Positions 46,171-57,272 of a stretch of 64,000 nt of DNA are shown here, piece after piece. The notes under the pieces were generated by a model. The model searched no databases. It was not told the origin of the DNA and saw only the letters and a list, made by a program, of their open reading frames with translations. The first letter of the stretch is position 1. Each line of letters starts with the position of its first letter. The stretch is from positions 17,076,427 through 17,140,426 of the forward strand of contig OX442315.1 in NCBI GenBank assembly GCA_949358305.1, in the 5' to 3' direction. This DNA comes from Strigamia acuminata (Eukaryota > Arthropoda > Chilopoda > Geophilomorpha > Linotaeniidae). Made by a program: the position numbers and the translations under genes.

Positions 46171-46791
46171 TTATTTTCTGACCGCTGGTTTTGCAATAAT
46201 TGATTCTTCTTTCTCTCTGGCCAGCTGTTTTTGTACACGTTGAGCTTCAACGTCTCGATCCTTTTGTTTTTGTAATTTGTGTGCCCTTTGCTGCAATTTA
46301 GTGATTTTAATTTACAAATTAAATTACATTTTTATTTAGCGAGATCCTCACGATTAAATTTTGCGATTTTTCTCGCAGATGGGTCATTTGCTTTTTAATT
46401 GTAACCAGTTTTTGATGATATGTTTTGATATCTTCGAACTGCAATTACCAAAAAATTAAACACCATAATAATTTTGAATTATTAGAAATTAAAACACCAT
46501 GGGATCTAGTTTCGGCGCTGCTTCATATTTTGCGTTCTCCTGTTGTGCGGTTTCTATTAATACGTTCTGGGTCCTCCTACAAATAATGAAGTTTCTTATT
46601 TATTTATTGTTATTACAAAATTAACCATTTTTAAAAACAACTTACACAAGGTCACTTATAGATACGGACGCATTTTTCAGCTTCGGTTCGTACATGTCAA
46701 CTAAACCATTAGCTAACTGCTGGATACTTTGCTTTTTTGAGTCGGAAATACCATTTTCAATTTCATTATCATTCATTTTGTTGTCTGTCAT
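46171..46791 (-). CDS. BLOC1S6: BLOC-1 subunit 6 (pallidin)
   Basis: Coiled-coil subunit of the BLOC-1 complex, which sorts cargo toward lysosome-related organelles and binds syntaxin-13 in vertebrates. Four exons: 46646-46791, 46498-46576, 46352-46438, 46171-46290. They give 143 residues; the human protein is 172, the difference being a shorter N-terminus. Family signature: QQLANGLVDMYEPKLKNAS, then an amphipathic helix, YHQKLVTIKKQMTHLREKS, and a charged tail QRAHKLQKQKDRDVEAQRV ending AKPAVRK (the family ends with a similar basic ARPAxR tail). The start at 46791 is preceded by an out-of-frame ATG that opens a 16-codon reading frame in the leader, overlapping the start by one base. AATAAA follows within a few bases of the stop. 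Recognition is from heptad pattern and tail, so a little less certain than the enzymes. Confidence 0.88.
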
Positions 46792-47222
46792 CGCGTTGTA
46801 GTCACAATCGTAGCACGGAATTTGTATCGTTTTTGCATGTCCGATAACAACAACAACACCTTCCTAAAAAAAAAATAGATGCATCATTAAATTTAAATCT
46901 GAAAAATTAATAAATAAACTCATTGTTTTTTGTTTTTTTTGTTTCTTACACCTATTCAATTCCGTTTTATATTTTTTTTTCTAAGAAATTAAATTGAACG
47001 GATGTGCCAGGTTGCAAGATTCGACCACCAGTCTATGCACAGAACAATACTAAATATTAAATATTAAATAAAATTATTACGTTGTAAATATATTTTTTTT
47101 AATGACTAAAGTAAAAATAAAACAGAATTTTAAAATTGTTAAATAATAGTTGCGTGAATCGACAACAGACAGAGTATCGGTCTTCGAGTAGACTTCGTCA
47201 TTCAACCAAATTCAACTTCATC
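46792..47222. promoter_or_regulatory. Bidirectional promoter region, BLOC1S6 / PSMB4
   Basis: These 431 bp separate the divergent start codons of BLOC1S6 and PSMB4. The stretch is very AT-rich, with runs of T and A and a TAAATATTAAATATT repeat near 47055. I infer that both promoters lie here. Confidence 0.55.
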
Positions 47223-48555
47223 ATGGCGTCGAACGATGACATTGTGAACAATTTCATGGATAAAGCACTATGGAAATATGGACCAAAACCGGGTAGTTTT
47301 TACAATTTTCCATCGTCATCATCATCATCGACGGATGATCATACCGGAATGAAAAAGACAACTTTGTAAATCGTATTATTTTATGAAAGTAAGAACACGC
47401 AATGATTCAGCGATATTTGTCGTTTACAGAAATCCAACCACAACTGGAACATCGGTGCTGGGTCTCGCGTACAAAGGAGGAGTTGTAATTGCAGCTGATA
47501 CTCTGGGATCCTATGGATCGCTCGCTCGATTTCGCGATTGCTCGAGAGTTATGCGAGTCAACGATTACACTATATTGGGCTGCGGTGGTGATTATGCCGA
47601 TTTCCAATATTTACAAAATGTCATCGAGCAAAAAGTGTAAATGATTTTAAAATCATTTAATATAATCATTTAATTTAATATAAATTTACTGTGATTGAAT
47701 AGAATCGATGAAGAATGTCTGTACGACGAGTTTACTATTAAGCCTCGTGCTCTACATTCATGGATCACTAGGGTTTTGTACAATAGGTGGGTATTGTTGT
47801 TGAAATTTGATAATTTTTGCGTTAGAATTTTGATTTAAAATGTTTTTATAAATTTAAGACGCTCGCAATTTGATCCTTTCTGGACAACTTTTATTGTCGG
47901 GGGCATTCAAGATGGTGAACCGTAAGTTTTGAGAATTAAAATTTGTTGCAGGAACTAATTTTTTTAAAAAAAATGTGTTTTAGGTTTTTGGGACACGTGG
48001 ATAAACTTGGAACTGCGTTTGAGTGTTCTCACATTGCTACGGGATATGGCGCTTATATTGCATTGGTAAATGACACATCAAATCATCTATTTGTTAGAAT
48101 GTTACTTGATTAAATTTCCGAATTAAAATAACGGAAGAAACAAGCCAATAAAACATTTCACCGTCACTGGTGTTTTTTTTTTTTTTTGGTATTGAGAAAT
48201 TTGAGATTTAGTAATGAATATTCTATCGATATATTTTTGTGTACTGATATCTAAAGAATTTAACCAATTTATATTTCAGCCGATGTTGCGTAAAGCCGTC
48301 GAAGCACCTGGAGACTTGAATCAAAGACAAGCAATTGGAATTCTTATTAATTGCTTGCGAGTCTTATATTACAGAGATGCCCGGTCTTTCTACAGAGTAA
48401 TATAGAAAAAAAAATTATAATTAAAAATATCTAATTGTACGATTTTTATTTAACAGTACCAATTTGCAATTGCTAGTAAAGATGGTACTAGCATCGAAGG
48501 CCCGCGTCAAATCGACTCTAACTGGGACATCGCATATTTCCAAGGCACTGAATAA
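47223..48555 (+). CDS. PSMB4: Proteasome subunit beta type-4 (beta7)
   Basis: Non-catalytic beta7 subunit of the 20S proteasome core. Seven exons: 47223-47365, 47430-47636, 47703-47786, 47859-47921, 47984-48065, 48280-48396, 48457-48555. They sum to 795 bases (264 residues), the same length as the human protein. A serine-rich N-terminal propeptide ([15 protein letters not shown]) precedes the mature fold, which starts near [20 protein letters not shown]. Hallmarks are [77 protein letters not shown] and the C-terminal NWDIAYFQG. All introns are 60-215 bp. The first intron begins at a TTTGTAAAT site that would otherwise give an immediate stop. Several AATAAA signals follow the stop. Confidence 0.97.
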
Positions 48556-49023
48556 AAGAATAAAAATAAAATAAAAATCTGCCTTTCTTTGTCACTGTGT
48601 TTTTCTTCCGATTATTTGAATAAAGAAATTAACAAAAGTCTCATTTTTCCGTTTCTAAATTCAACGCAGCACCTTTCTTGGCATTGTATTGTGGCGCCAC
48701 CGCAATTCTTACGTTGCGTCTTCACCTGACATCGGATTTACAAATCAGTAAATCGAATCACGGGATTTACTAGTCGTGATTTTCAAATTTGCTATGATTT
48801 TTTTAATACGAATTTAATATGACTCGCAACCGATTCACTAAACCCGCTGGATTTGCTTGATTTTCAAATCACAAATGAGTGATTTAACTCGAATGTCGGG
48901 CCGAGCATCTTCACCTGGTTCAGTCTTTGGTAAAACCTCCCCGTAGCGCGCTCTGTCATTGGTTTCGTCCCTGCCACCATCGATTGGTGGGTGTACATTG
49001 CCATTCTACTCAATTATTTAGTC

Positions 49024-49131
49024 GCGCGCCCCACCAGCGCCCCGTGCTGGCTTTACAGGAACAGCAGGAGGAGGAGGCGGCGGCGCCGGCCGACGATGTT
49101 CACCTGTGCTCCGACATAGGTGCCTCCCCAG
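49024..49131 (+). other. Candidate 5' untranslated exon of the SV2-type gene
   Basis: A GC-rich block, unlike its AT-rich surroundings, ends in a strong donor (CCCAG followed by GTGAGTAAG at 49132). The next acceptor on this strand with coding sequence after it is TTTCAG at 50316, five bases before the SV2 start codon. The block has a short upstream reading frame (ATG TTC ACC ... TAG). The left edge is uncertain. Confidence 0.4.
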
Positions 49132-49210
49132 GTGAGTAAGTCTCGGCGACCTACTTCTATTTGAGGATGGACGCGCTCCGCATCGATCAATGGATCCCAT
49201 CACCATTGCG

Positions 49211-49224
49211 GTTGCCATGGCAAT
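49211..49224. promoter_or_regulatory. X-box-like RFX site upstream of SV2
   Basis: GTTGCCATGGCAAT matches the RFX X-box consensus with one base off the perfect palindrome. It lies 80 bp after the candidate leader exon of the SV2-type gene, so it is in that gene's first intron or promoter. RFX binding is inferred from the motif only. Confidence 0.5.
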
Positions 49225-50321
49225 GCACGGCGCGTCCCCCAACGCAGCTTCCCCATCAAAACCAAACTCGAGAATTCATTCAAATGTAGAAAATTTCATG
49301 ATTTCTTCCTATTGTTTTTAACTGGCGCGAGGAAACACTTGAGAAATGGAGGACGGAATTGTACGCAGCAATTTTGCAGTGGCGTTATTCAATTAGTGTC
49401 GTTTTCGGAGGTGTTTATGACAACGTTAAGATTTCCTTCCTGTATTATCGCGCCGCTATACATCGCAAGTCATTTTTCATATCTGACACGATGCTTTTAT
49501 TAGACGAAATTGCTTTTGCAGCAACAGAGGTGCGATTAAATCAGGTTTGCCATACTTAATAAGAATCACTAAATAATTAACGGTGCTTCAGTGCAGTGTG
49601 CGTCTACCCGTTCGCAAATTGCGTTACCCAAACGTTATTTACTTTTTCCGGTAAATAAGTTATTGACCTGATGACGCATTCGATGACTGTTACTGGTCGA
49701 ACACGCAAAACTGAGTGAAATGGCCGCGGCGGATGCGATCGAGTTTGCGATATTTGCTCGTAAGTTGCGGCGCGGGAAGGCTGTGCGGAGTCGCAACAAG
49801 CCGGCAGTTTTTACCCAGCTTCGCCACACGAGGGTTACTCCACCTAAACATAAACGTGTCCCGAAGGTGGCGCAGCAGCCACTTTTGCGTCGATCGATTT
49901 TCTCCGCCACAGGATTCCTTGTGTGGCCTTGTCATTGAGGCGATTTGCACGGCCCGCAGTTATTCTTGCAGTTTTCACGTGCAAATTCCTTTATGCGTAC
50001 ACGTATTTTAAAACCCTTTATTTTCTTTTTCTTTATGTTGCAAACGTCGTGATTACACCACATGTAGGCTCAACAATTTGAATAGCACTGCGCACTTATG
50101 GCACGCTTTCCTGCACCTTTGAATATGGTGAAAATAATTTTCTATTTTTTTTTTTTTTTTAAATATTTTCTTTTCTTTCTTTTATTTCAGTCACCATTTC
50201 TGCACGTGACAGTTAATCTAACCGCTTTCTCTCTCATTTTTATATCCTTGCTTTACGTGAATTTTACACTGCTTTGACAATCAATAGCGGCTCATTACAC
50301 GACGGTTTTGTTTCAGACGAA

Positions 50322-53300
50322 ATGCCCGGTTTGGCCGAGGACTCGGAGGAGGCATCCCTCGTGGGCCGAGAGGCATCTCTTGCAATGACGTCGTACACCG
50401 AAGAAGGTACAACGCGTATAAAGACAGTGCGAATTGTAGAAAGCGGCGCCACCGCCTCCGGTGAACCCATCTCCGATGGAATCGAGGAAGCCACATTGGA
50501 CGCGTCAGTGGTGGCTCAGTTTCACGAAGACGCCATCAGACAGGTACAAAAAAAGATGAGTAATTATAATTTGTGATGATTATTTTTTTTTTTTATATTT
50601 TAAATCAATGTACGTGTAGACGGGATCGGGTGTTTTCCATTGGCTGCTGCTGCTTTTCGCCGGACTCGGAATGGGCGCGGAGAATGCCGAACTATTTGTT
50701 GTTGCTTTTTTAATTCCCAGTGCTGAGGAAGATCTGTGCATGGAGAATACTGATAAGACTTGCCTCGGTAATGATTCACCAACAGTATAAATAAATTATC
50801 CGTAATTGCTATTTGAAAAAGCTCCTCCTAGAGCGACTTCACTGCACATCATCAAATTATTAAATAGATTGGAATTTCGTGCACACAATTTCTGTTAGTG
50901 AATTTGCTCTTGATAAAATGCAATTATATTTATTGATTGCATTTTCGAATCGAATAAAATAAATAAAAAATATATATAAATATATATATATATTTTTTTT
51001 TTAATGAGGAAATTTGCAATTGCTGTTGATAAAAAATGTCAAAATTGTATCGTCTTTTTTCATGGCAGCTGGAGTAACGTTTTCGTGGATGTTAGTCGGT
51101 GCGATTACGTGGGGTTGCATAGCAGACCGCGTTGGCCGTCGTACAGCTCTTCTAGTGGCACTAGTTTTCAATGCCACGTTTGGTGCTATTGCTGCCTTCA
51201 TGCCTAATTACGGCCTTCTTTTATTAACACGTTTACTGAGTGCTGTTGGAGCCGGCGGTCTTTTGCCAGTCATCATCGTTTATTACTGCGAATTTTTTGG
51301 AAGACGTGACCGCGGACGACGTGCAACTTGGCTTCTGGCGGGATGGGCTCTCGGAGGTCTCTTCGTGGCACTCATGGCGTGGGCTGCTATACCTAGAACT
51401 GGTGAGTTATTTTTTGATTATAGTGAGCGTTTTCGTGTTAAATGTGATTTGTCATTTTCGTTGCGCAATTTTTACCACAAATTAATTTAGGTGTGGCACT
51501 TATGGAGGAGAAAAAACAGTATTTCAGCAGTTGGCGTGTATTTGTTCTGTTGTGTTCATTACCTTCCTTTGCCGCCCTTATTACTCTCATTTTCCTGCCA
51601 GAAAGTCCTCGGTTTTTAGTAGAGGTATGCGGTAGATTGGAATTTAATATATCATCTTTTAGAATAAATTTTTCAAATGGATTTTTAGGTTGGTCGTGAT
51701 GTTGAAGCCATGTTTATTTATCAATCGGTGTATAAAAACAACCATATAAACGATGATCCGACGGCACAATATCAAGTATGAGTCATTCGATAATGATCAA
51801 AAATTAAGTCTACAGTTATTGTTTTGTGTTTTTGTGAATAAATTTAGCTGACTGAACTGGAATTGCCAACACGACGCCAATTGTATGGCGGCTTTCCTCC
51901 TCCGCCCAGTCGCAGTGTTCTTGCTGATTTTGTATCAGGCTTCGAAGCGGTGAGTAAATTGAATTCGTAATTTAAAATCGATTCTAACTTCTATCTTTAT
52001 TTATTTCTTATATTTTTTTTTTACTCTGTCAGTTTTGGAGTTCAATATTTCGCGTTTTCAATCCTCCTTATTCACATTTGACATTTGCTCTTCTCTTAAT
52101 TTGGGCTTTTTTAGCATTTGGGTAAAAAAAAACAGAAAAAATTTCGTTCGTGGTGTATAGAATTAATTATTATTTGTATTTTTTGTCCATTTAGTTATTA
52201 TGGGGTATCGCTTTGGATTCCCGAATATATGCAACTGCTTCGTAACGAGGAGTATCGTTCGCGTACGCGGGTGGAGAATCACACGATATTTCCCGCGCAC
52301 ATGATTTTTAATTCGTCAATTGAAAACACTGAATACGAGGGCTGTGTTTTTCCCAAGTCAGAATTCTCGCACATACGACTAAATCACGTGATATTTCGAA
52401 ATAGCACGTTCGAAAATTGTTCTTTTCGAGCCATAGAATCAAGCCGAACATTTTTTGAAGCTTCTGTTTTAATCAACACGGAATTAACCGACACTGACTT
52501 CTACGACTTCCGATTTCAAGACTGCGAACTGATCAACACCAAATCCGTCAACACCAAAGGACCGTGTCAGCTCGATCTAAATTTCAATTTTCGGTTATCC
52601 GATTTATTTTCGGAAGCCATGATTGGTCAGGCGGTTCTCATTCCAGGCAGTCTTGTGGCATCACTGCTCATGAATACCATTGGAAGACTTCGAGTAATCG
52701 GTCAGTACACTTAGAAATTGTCGTTATTTACAGATGAAATGCCATTGAGTTGTTCTTGATAAAAGATTTAGAAAAAAAATCAATCTTCCTAATAGCAGTG
52801 AGTAGAAATTAATAGTGCGTACAGCTAAGGCAATAAAAGCCGCTGAAAGTCCCTTTTATGGGTTGGATTCAGTCTTTAAACCAAGCAATTACATAATAAA
52901 CTGCCATGTTAAAAATAATTTACCAACAATTTTAATTTAACAATTATGTAGGCATTTAATTTTAATGGAAAACATAAAAATTAAAATGAACTTGTTTTGA
53001 AGGGAAGCAAAAGCAAATGATTTTCAATCGTATGTGCAAACATTTTATATCCCCACTTAGAAGTGTCATGTTTACGATCATTTGCATTCATCGATTTGAT
53101 ATGTTTCCAAAAATAACATTTTATCTCTTTTATTTGTGTATCAAAGGGTTATCCATGTTCTCAACCAGTCTATGTGCCAGTGCCATATGGTTTTTAAAGA
53201 CGCCGACGCATGTCGTGATTTTTGAAGCGGCTTTCAATTTGGCTTTTTTATGGGGCTGGATAGCAGTTGCCATTTTAACTGCTGAGGCGTACCCAACGCA

Positions 53301-53565
53301 CACGAGGTAGTGTGTTTAAAAATTGATATCACATTTCTAGATTTGAAATATTAAATTTTTGCTTGACATTTCAATTTGTTTTAGGGCAACAGCGTACGGT
53401 GTGTTGACCGGGATCAGCCGCGTGGCAGCGGTGCTGGGCATCGTTGTATTTCGCGGTTTGCCCGGTCTCAATCTGCTATTGCCCTCAGTTCTCACGGCAG
53501 TTGTGGCGCTCGTTATTGGCATCTTAACTGTTAAACTTCCGGAAACGAAAGACGTGCTCTTGTAA
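50322..53565 (+). CDS. SV2: SV2-type synaptic vesicle glycoprotein, MFS transporter
   Basis: Twelve-helix major facilitator protein of the SV2 family, expected in synaptic or secretory vesicle membranes. Ten exons: 50322-50543, 50620-50767, 51069-51401, 51491-51624, 51689-51775, 51848-51949, 52033-52121, 52195-52700, 53147-53306, 53385-53565; total 1962 bases, 653 residues. The N-terminus is long, acidic and cytoplasmic (LAEDSEEASLVGREAS). Helices 1-6 carry the MFS motif WGCIADRVGRRTALL and CEFFGRRDRGRR. Between helices 7 and 8 is a lumenal loop of about 120 residues with pentapeptide-like spacing (SFENCxF-like FENCSFRAI, TDTDFYDFRF) and N-glycosylation sites NHT, NSS, NST and NCS; this loop is the SV2 trademark. 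The C-terminus ends KLPETKDVLL. The start is the first ATG after the 50316 acceptor. SV2 versus an SV2-related SVOP is settled by the loop; which vertebrate paralogue it matches cannot be said. Confidence 0.9.
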
Positions 53566-55255
53566 TGACCTCCGTGTGGGTTTAGTGATGTTTTGTGATG
53601 CCAGTGATGGTATTTGTGCTACGATCGATCGACGACATACCCAAACCAAACCCCAGAGTTAGAAAATGGATTTCCCGATGGCACAAACGTATTCAACAAA
53701 CGAAGAAGTGCGAATGTGTTATACGTTGTTTTTTTATTATCAAAACACTTTTTTATTTGTTTCTTCTTACATTGTTTCTATTTTTGTTTTTTTTTTTAAA
53801 TGAGGAATAGATTGTACTTGCGCAAACGTCTTCGTGTAATAAGATTGAAGCAACGGGAAAAGAAATCACCGAAAAACTGACTTTAATTCTTATTTTAAAT
53901 GTTTAGAAAAAATTCTTTATTGCTGTACCAAAGTAATACGTATTGAAAAAAAAAATAGAAAACATGTCATTGTGAAAAAAATAATTATTTCAACAACTTT
54001 TGCACTAAATTCACACATTTTATGTGTTAAACAAAAAATTAATTAAAAAAAAAAAGTGATTTTTTAATTTTTACTTTTTTAATCAATTAATAAATTTGTT
54101 ATTCTTAAATAATGTTTGTCAAATGATGATTAAGCTGTTTAGGGAGCCAAGAAAATATATTTCAGTGCCTTTTATAAGTACAATTGATAATTAAGATTCA
54201 GTTTCGATTTCTTACTAAACTTCCAGCTGGGTATGTGTAGAGCAGACAATCTAATGTCATTCCATTAAGCAATATAGGTGCAACCAAAGTTATGTGTGTA
54301 ACCAAGGACTAAAAAAATCTTAGATTCAAGTCCTTGATGTAACTATGCTGTTTAATTATATGAGAATTTTGTTAATTGTATCATAAGTTTTGGCTTTTTA
54401 TTGCATTTGATTACGACTAATTGTGCTCAATTATACAGCGCGGTTCGCAATAAGATGATGAATTGTGTAAGATTAAATGATAGTTGTTGTTTTGGAATTG
54501 ATCGCACACTTTATCTAAAATTATTCCTTGATTGTACACATCTGCAATTAAAAATAAACCAATGTTCGATTTTTTTTTAATTTAAAATTTAGATTTTTCG
54601 ATTTTTATGTGGTTCGGTATGTCTTTTTCTAGTGTTTTGAAAGAGAAGCCGCTAAAAGTCTTTTAATGTCGTCGTAACAAAACAAAAACACCCAAGAGAC
54701 ATTATGTGATAGTAATGAAAATATTGATTAAACGTAATTTTTTATAACGTCAACATCACGAAAACCATCTTATAGAAATTTTAATTCTAATTGAAATTTA
54801 TGGAAAAAAAATTGAAAAAATAAACTTTCCCAAATTTTTAAAAAAAAACAGATGTGACTTCAGCAATACCGTAGGGGAGGGCCCGGTGGAATTTATGGAT
54901 GTATATAGAGTAGAGACCACAGTCCTTAGTATATAGATTTAATCTTACCCATATTAGTCATACTCACATAGGATTTAGGGATGGAAGCAAATTCCTTAGC
55001 AAATTCCACTTGTTTATCCCCACTCCATTTCATTCATCAGGAATGAATAAATGACACACATATAACCGATATAACTGATCAATGAACATTGACCAATCAG
55101 GATACTTTGTACGTCATAATTCAACGGAAGTTCTGATGCTGAAGGATTGCTGATTGCTGTTACCGTGGCTGTTACTACAGCGCTTCCGTAGTTTCAAAAC
55201 TTAAACACGCGGGATTTGGTTATGGCGGCGTTTTGTTAGCATCAATGTTTAAAAC
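53566..55255. other. 3' region of the SV2-type gene and NEMP1 upstream DNA
   Basis: AT-rich non-coding sequence. Probable SV2 3' untranslated region at the left; NEMP1 promoter expected within the last few hundred bases (GC-richer near 55130-55240). No other gene is seen. Confidence 0.5.
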
Positions 55256-56999
55256 ATGACTATTTCATGTACTATATTTGATTTATCTCTCTTGCTGTGT
55301 ATTTGTGCAAGTGTAAACTGTAAGTTAATCGTTTTATAAATCCGAAATGTAACTTTATGTCAATCCTTTTAATTTTAGGTGCATTTTTGGTGCATGATTT
55401 AAATGAGAAGACGGCAAGTTATAAACTAGCTGTTGAAAATAAAGATGATTTTCGAATTTTTTGTTACGCCGGTGAAAAGAAAACAGTCGGAAATGTTTGG
55501 CGAACAGCACACGTAATTCCCAAATTAAAAAGTTTCATTTTTTTTTAAATTTTATATTACTTTTAATTGCAGTTGAAATTAAACTGCGTAAAGAAATCGG
55601 ACTGCCAACTGTACCCAGGAGGTGACGAAAACGAGGTCGAAAATGCTTATCGTTTAACGACGGAAAGTTGGTCCGTTTATTGGTATCCTTCTACAATGTG
55701 GCAGGCTGATTCGGTTCGATTCCAATTATTTACACGCTCGTGTGTTGGTGTAAGCGCTCAATCCAAATACGAAGTTCGTTTAGAAATCAAAAGTGAGTGA
55801 ATACAGTGAAAACAGTGAAAACCAAAACCGTAAACGAATAAATGCGTATCAACGAAAATAATGAAAATTTTTATTTATTTATTTCTACAGAGTTCAATTT
55901 TTGGAAAATCGGACAAATGACGAGCGGACTAATTCTGTTTTTTCTTTCGCCCAACCTGAGCAGGTAGTGAATTAATGTTAATTTTTTGACGAAATAAAAT
56001 TACTTTTTTTCTTTTCTTATAAATTTAGAAGTACATTTCTTCATTATGTAACTGGGATTAGTTTAGGAGTATCCGGTTCTATTCTAATTGTTGTATTTCT
56101 CCTAAGTAAAATGATTCCTAAGGTGAGTTTACGTCGAGATATCGAAAGATTTATTTAATATTTTCAATATTTTATTCACTTTCAGAAATCTGGAGCTCTT
56201 AGTGTATTAATCGGAGGCTGGGCATTGGTTCTTTACGTACTACAAGCGATTTGGAGCAATGTACAATCGATACTTCAAACTCACTTGAATTTTGTCGTCG
56301 CTTACATCGTTGGTGTTGGAACGTTGAGTTTTGTCGTTTGTTATCGCTACGGACCTGTGGATAACCCACGCACATTGAATCTTATTCAATGGGCAACACA
56401 AGTAAATTTTAACGTTACAAATACTTTAAAATAAAACTAGAATCTTAATAATTTTGATATTTTGCAGATAATTGCATTGATTCTTATATTCTTTAGTTCG
56501 GAAAATCAAGAACTCTCAATGGCAATAGTGCTATTATCGCTATCTATTTACAACTTTCCAAATAGATGGTTGAGGGCCTTTAAATCATTCTGGTATTATA
56601 TTTTTATTAACTTTTTTTTTTGTTCTAATTTAATTATTTTTTTTTGTTATTTAGGCGTAGAAAGTTTCCTCCTAAGCCTCGACTTTTGACGGAAGATGAG
56701 TACCGTGATCAGGCACACCTTGAAACTCAGAAAGCATTAAAGGGATTGCGAGATTATTGCACTAGTCCTCAATGTAAATCGTGGAATATTGTGGGACGTT
56801 TGGAGAGTCCCGTCAGGTTTGTAATTTAGCTTAGCTTGAATTATACATTTTAAAAAAATTATTATTTTTATTAATTTTTGCTAGATTTGCGTCTTTCGTG
56901 GAAGGAAATTCACATTTATTAGATCAAGAAATGCTGGATTATGAAACTTCGGAAATTTTTACCAATATTTTTACATCAGATTCCGAAGATTCGTCCTAA
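55256..56999 (+). CDS. NEMP1: Nuclear envelope integral membrane protein 1
   Basis: Inner nuclear membrane protein of the NEMP/TMEM194 family, linked to nuclear envelope stiffness and fertility in animals. Nine exons: 55256-55319, 55379-55512, 55573-55792, 55891-55963, 56029-56122, 56186-56401, 56468-56592, 56655-56816, 56885-56999; 1203 bases, 400 residues (human NEMP1 is about 444). A signal peptide (IFDLSLLLCICASVNC) precedes a cysteine-containing lumenal domain of about 140 residues, then five hydrophobic segments starting at about GLILFFLSPNLSR, and a nucleoplasmic tail. The tail has the family signature RRKFPPKPRLLTEDEYRDQ and RFASFVEGNSHLL. It ends in an acidic, serine-rich stretch (TSDSEDSS). 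The ATG at 55256 is the first one compatible with a signal peptide. It converges with the dynein gene. Confidence 0.93.
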
Positions 57000-57272
57000 T
57001 ATCAGGGAATTGTGAACACTAACTCAAGCAAAGTGCTACAATGCGTCATGTATTGGATGTGTGACTGGAGTGCAACGATTAATTTAGAATCGAAACACTG
57101 AAAATGATTAATTGCGTGCCTAACTAATTAAAACAACGGTTTTGTGTGAAAAGTTGTGATGTTTGTTTGATAAACCGAAAATATTCAAATTTTTAACGTA
57201 GAAAGACAAACAGCCTTAAATAAAAATAAAAATATTTATTTTAACGTTTATAAAACATTTGATTTTTTTAAA
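57000..57272. terminator. Shared 3' region of NEMP1 and DNAH6 with poly(A) signals on both strands
   Basis: Plus-strand AATAAA occurs at 57219-57224 and 57225-57230 for NEMP1. Minus-strand AATAAA (plus TTTATT) occurs at 57235-57240 for the dynein gene. The transcripts probably overlap or end within a few tens of bases of each other. Confidence 0.6.

Larger units (their letters stand above)
48556..50321. other. Intergenic region and 5' part of the SV2-type gene
   Basis: It starts with the PSMB4 3' end (several AATAAA). A GC-rich block from about 48900 to 49250 has the candidate leader exon and the X-box-like site. A 72-codon ATG frame at 49720 has no family resemblance; I do not call it. Confidence 0.5.

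Noticed and set aside
48707-48905. Possible MITE with GATTTACAAATCAG-like repeats
   Set aside because: The supposed ends match too weakly and no target duplication is visible.
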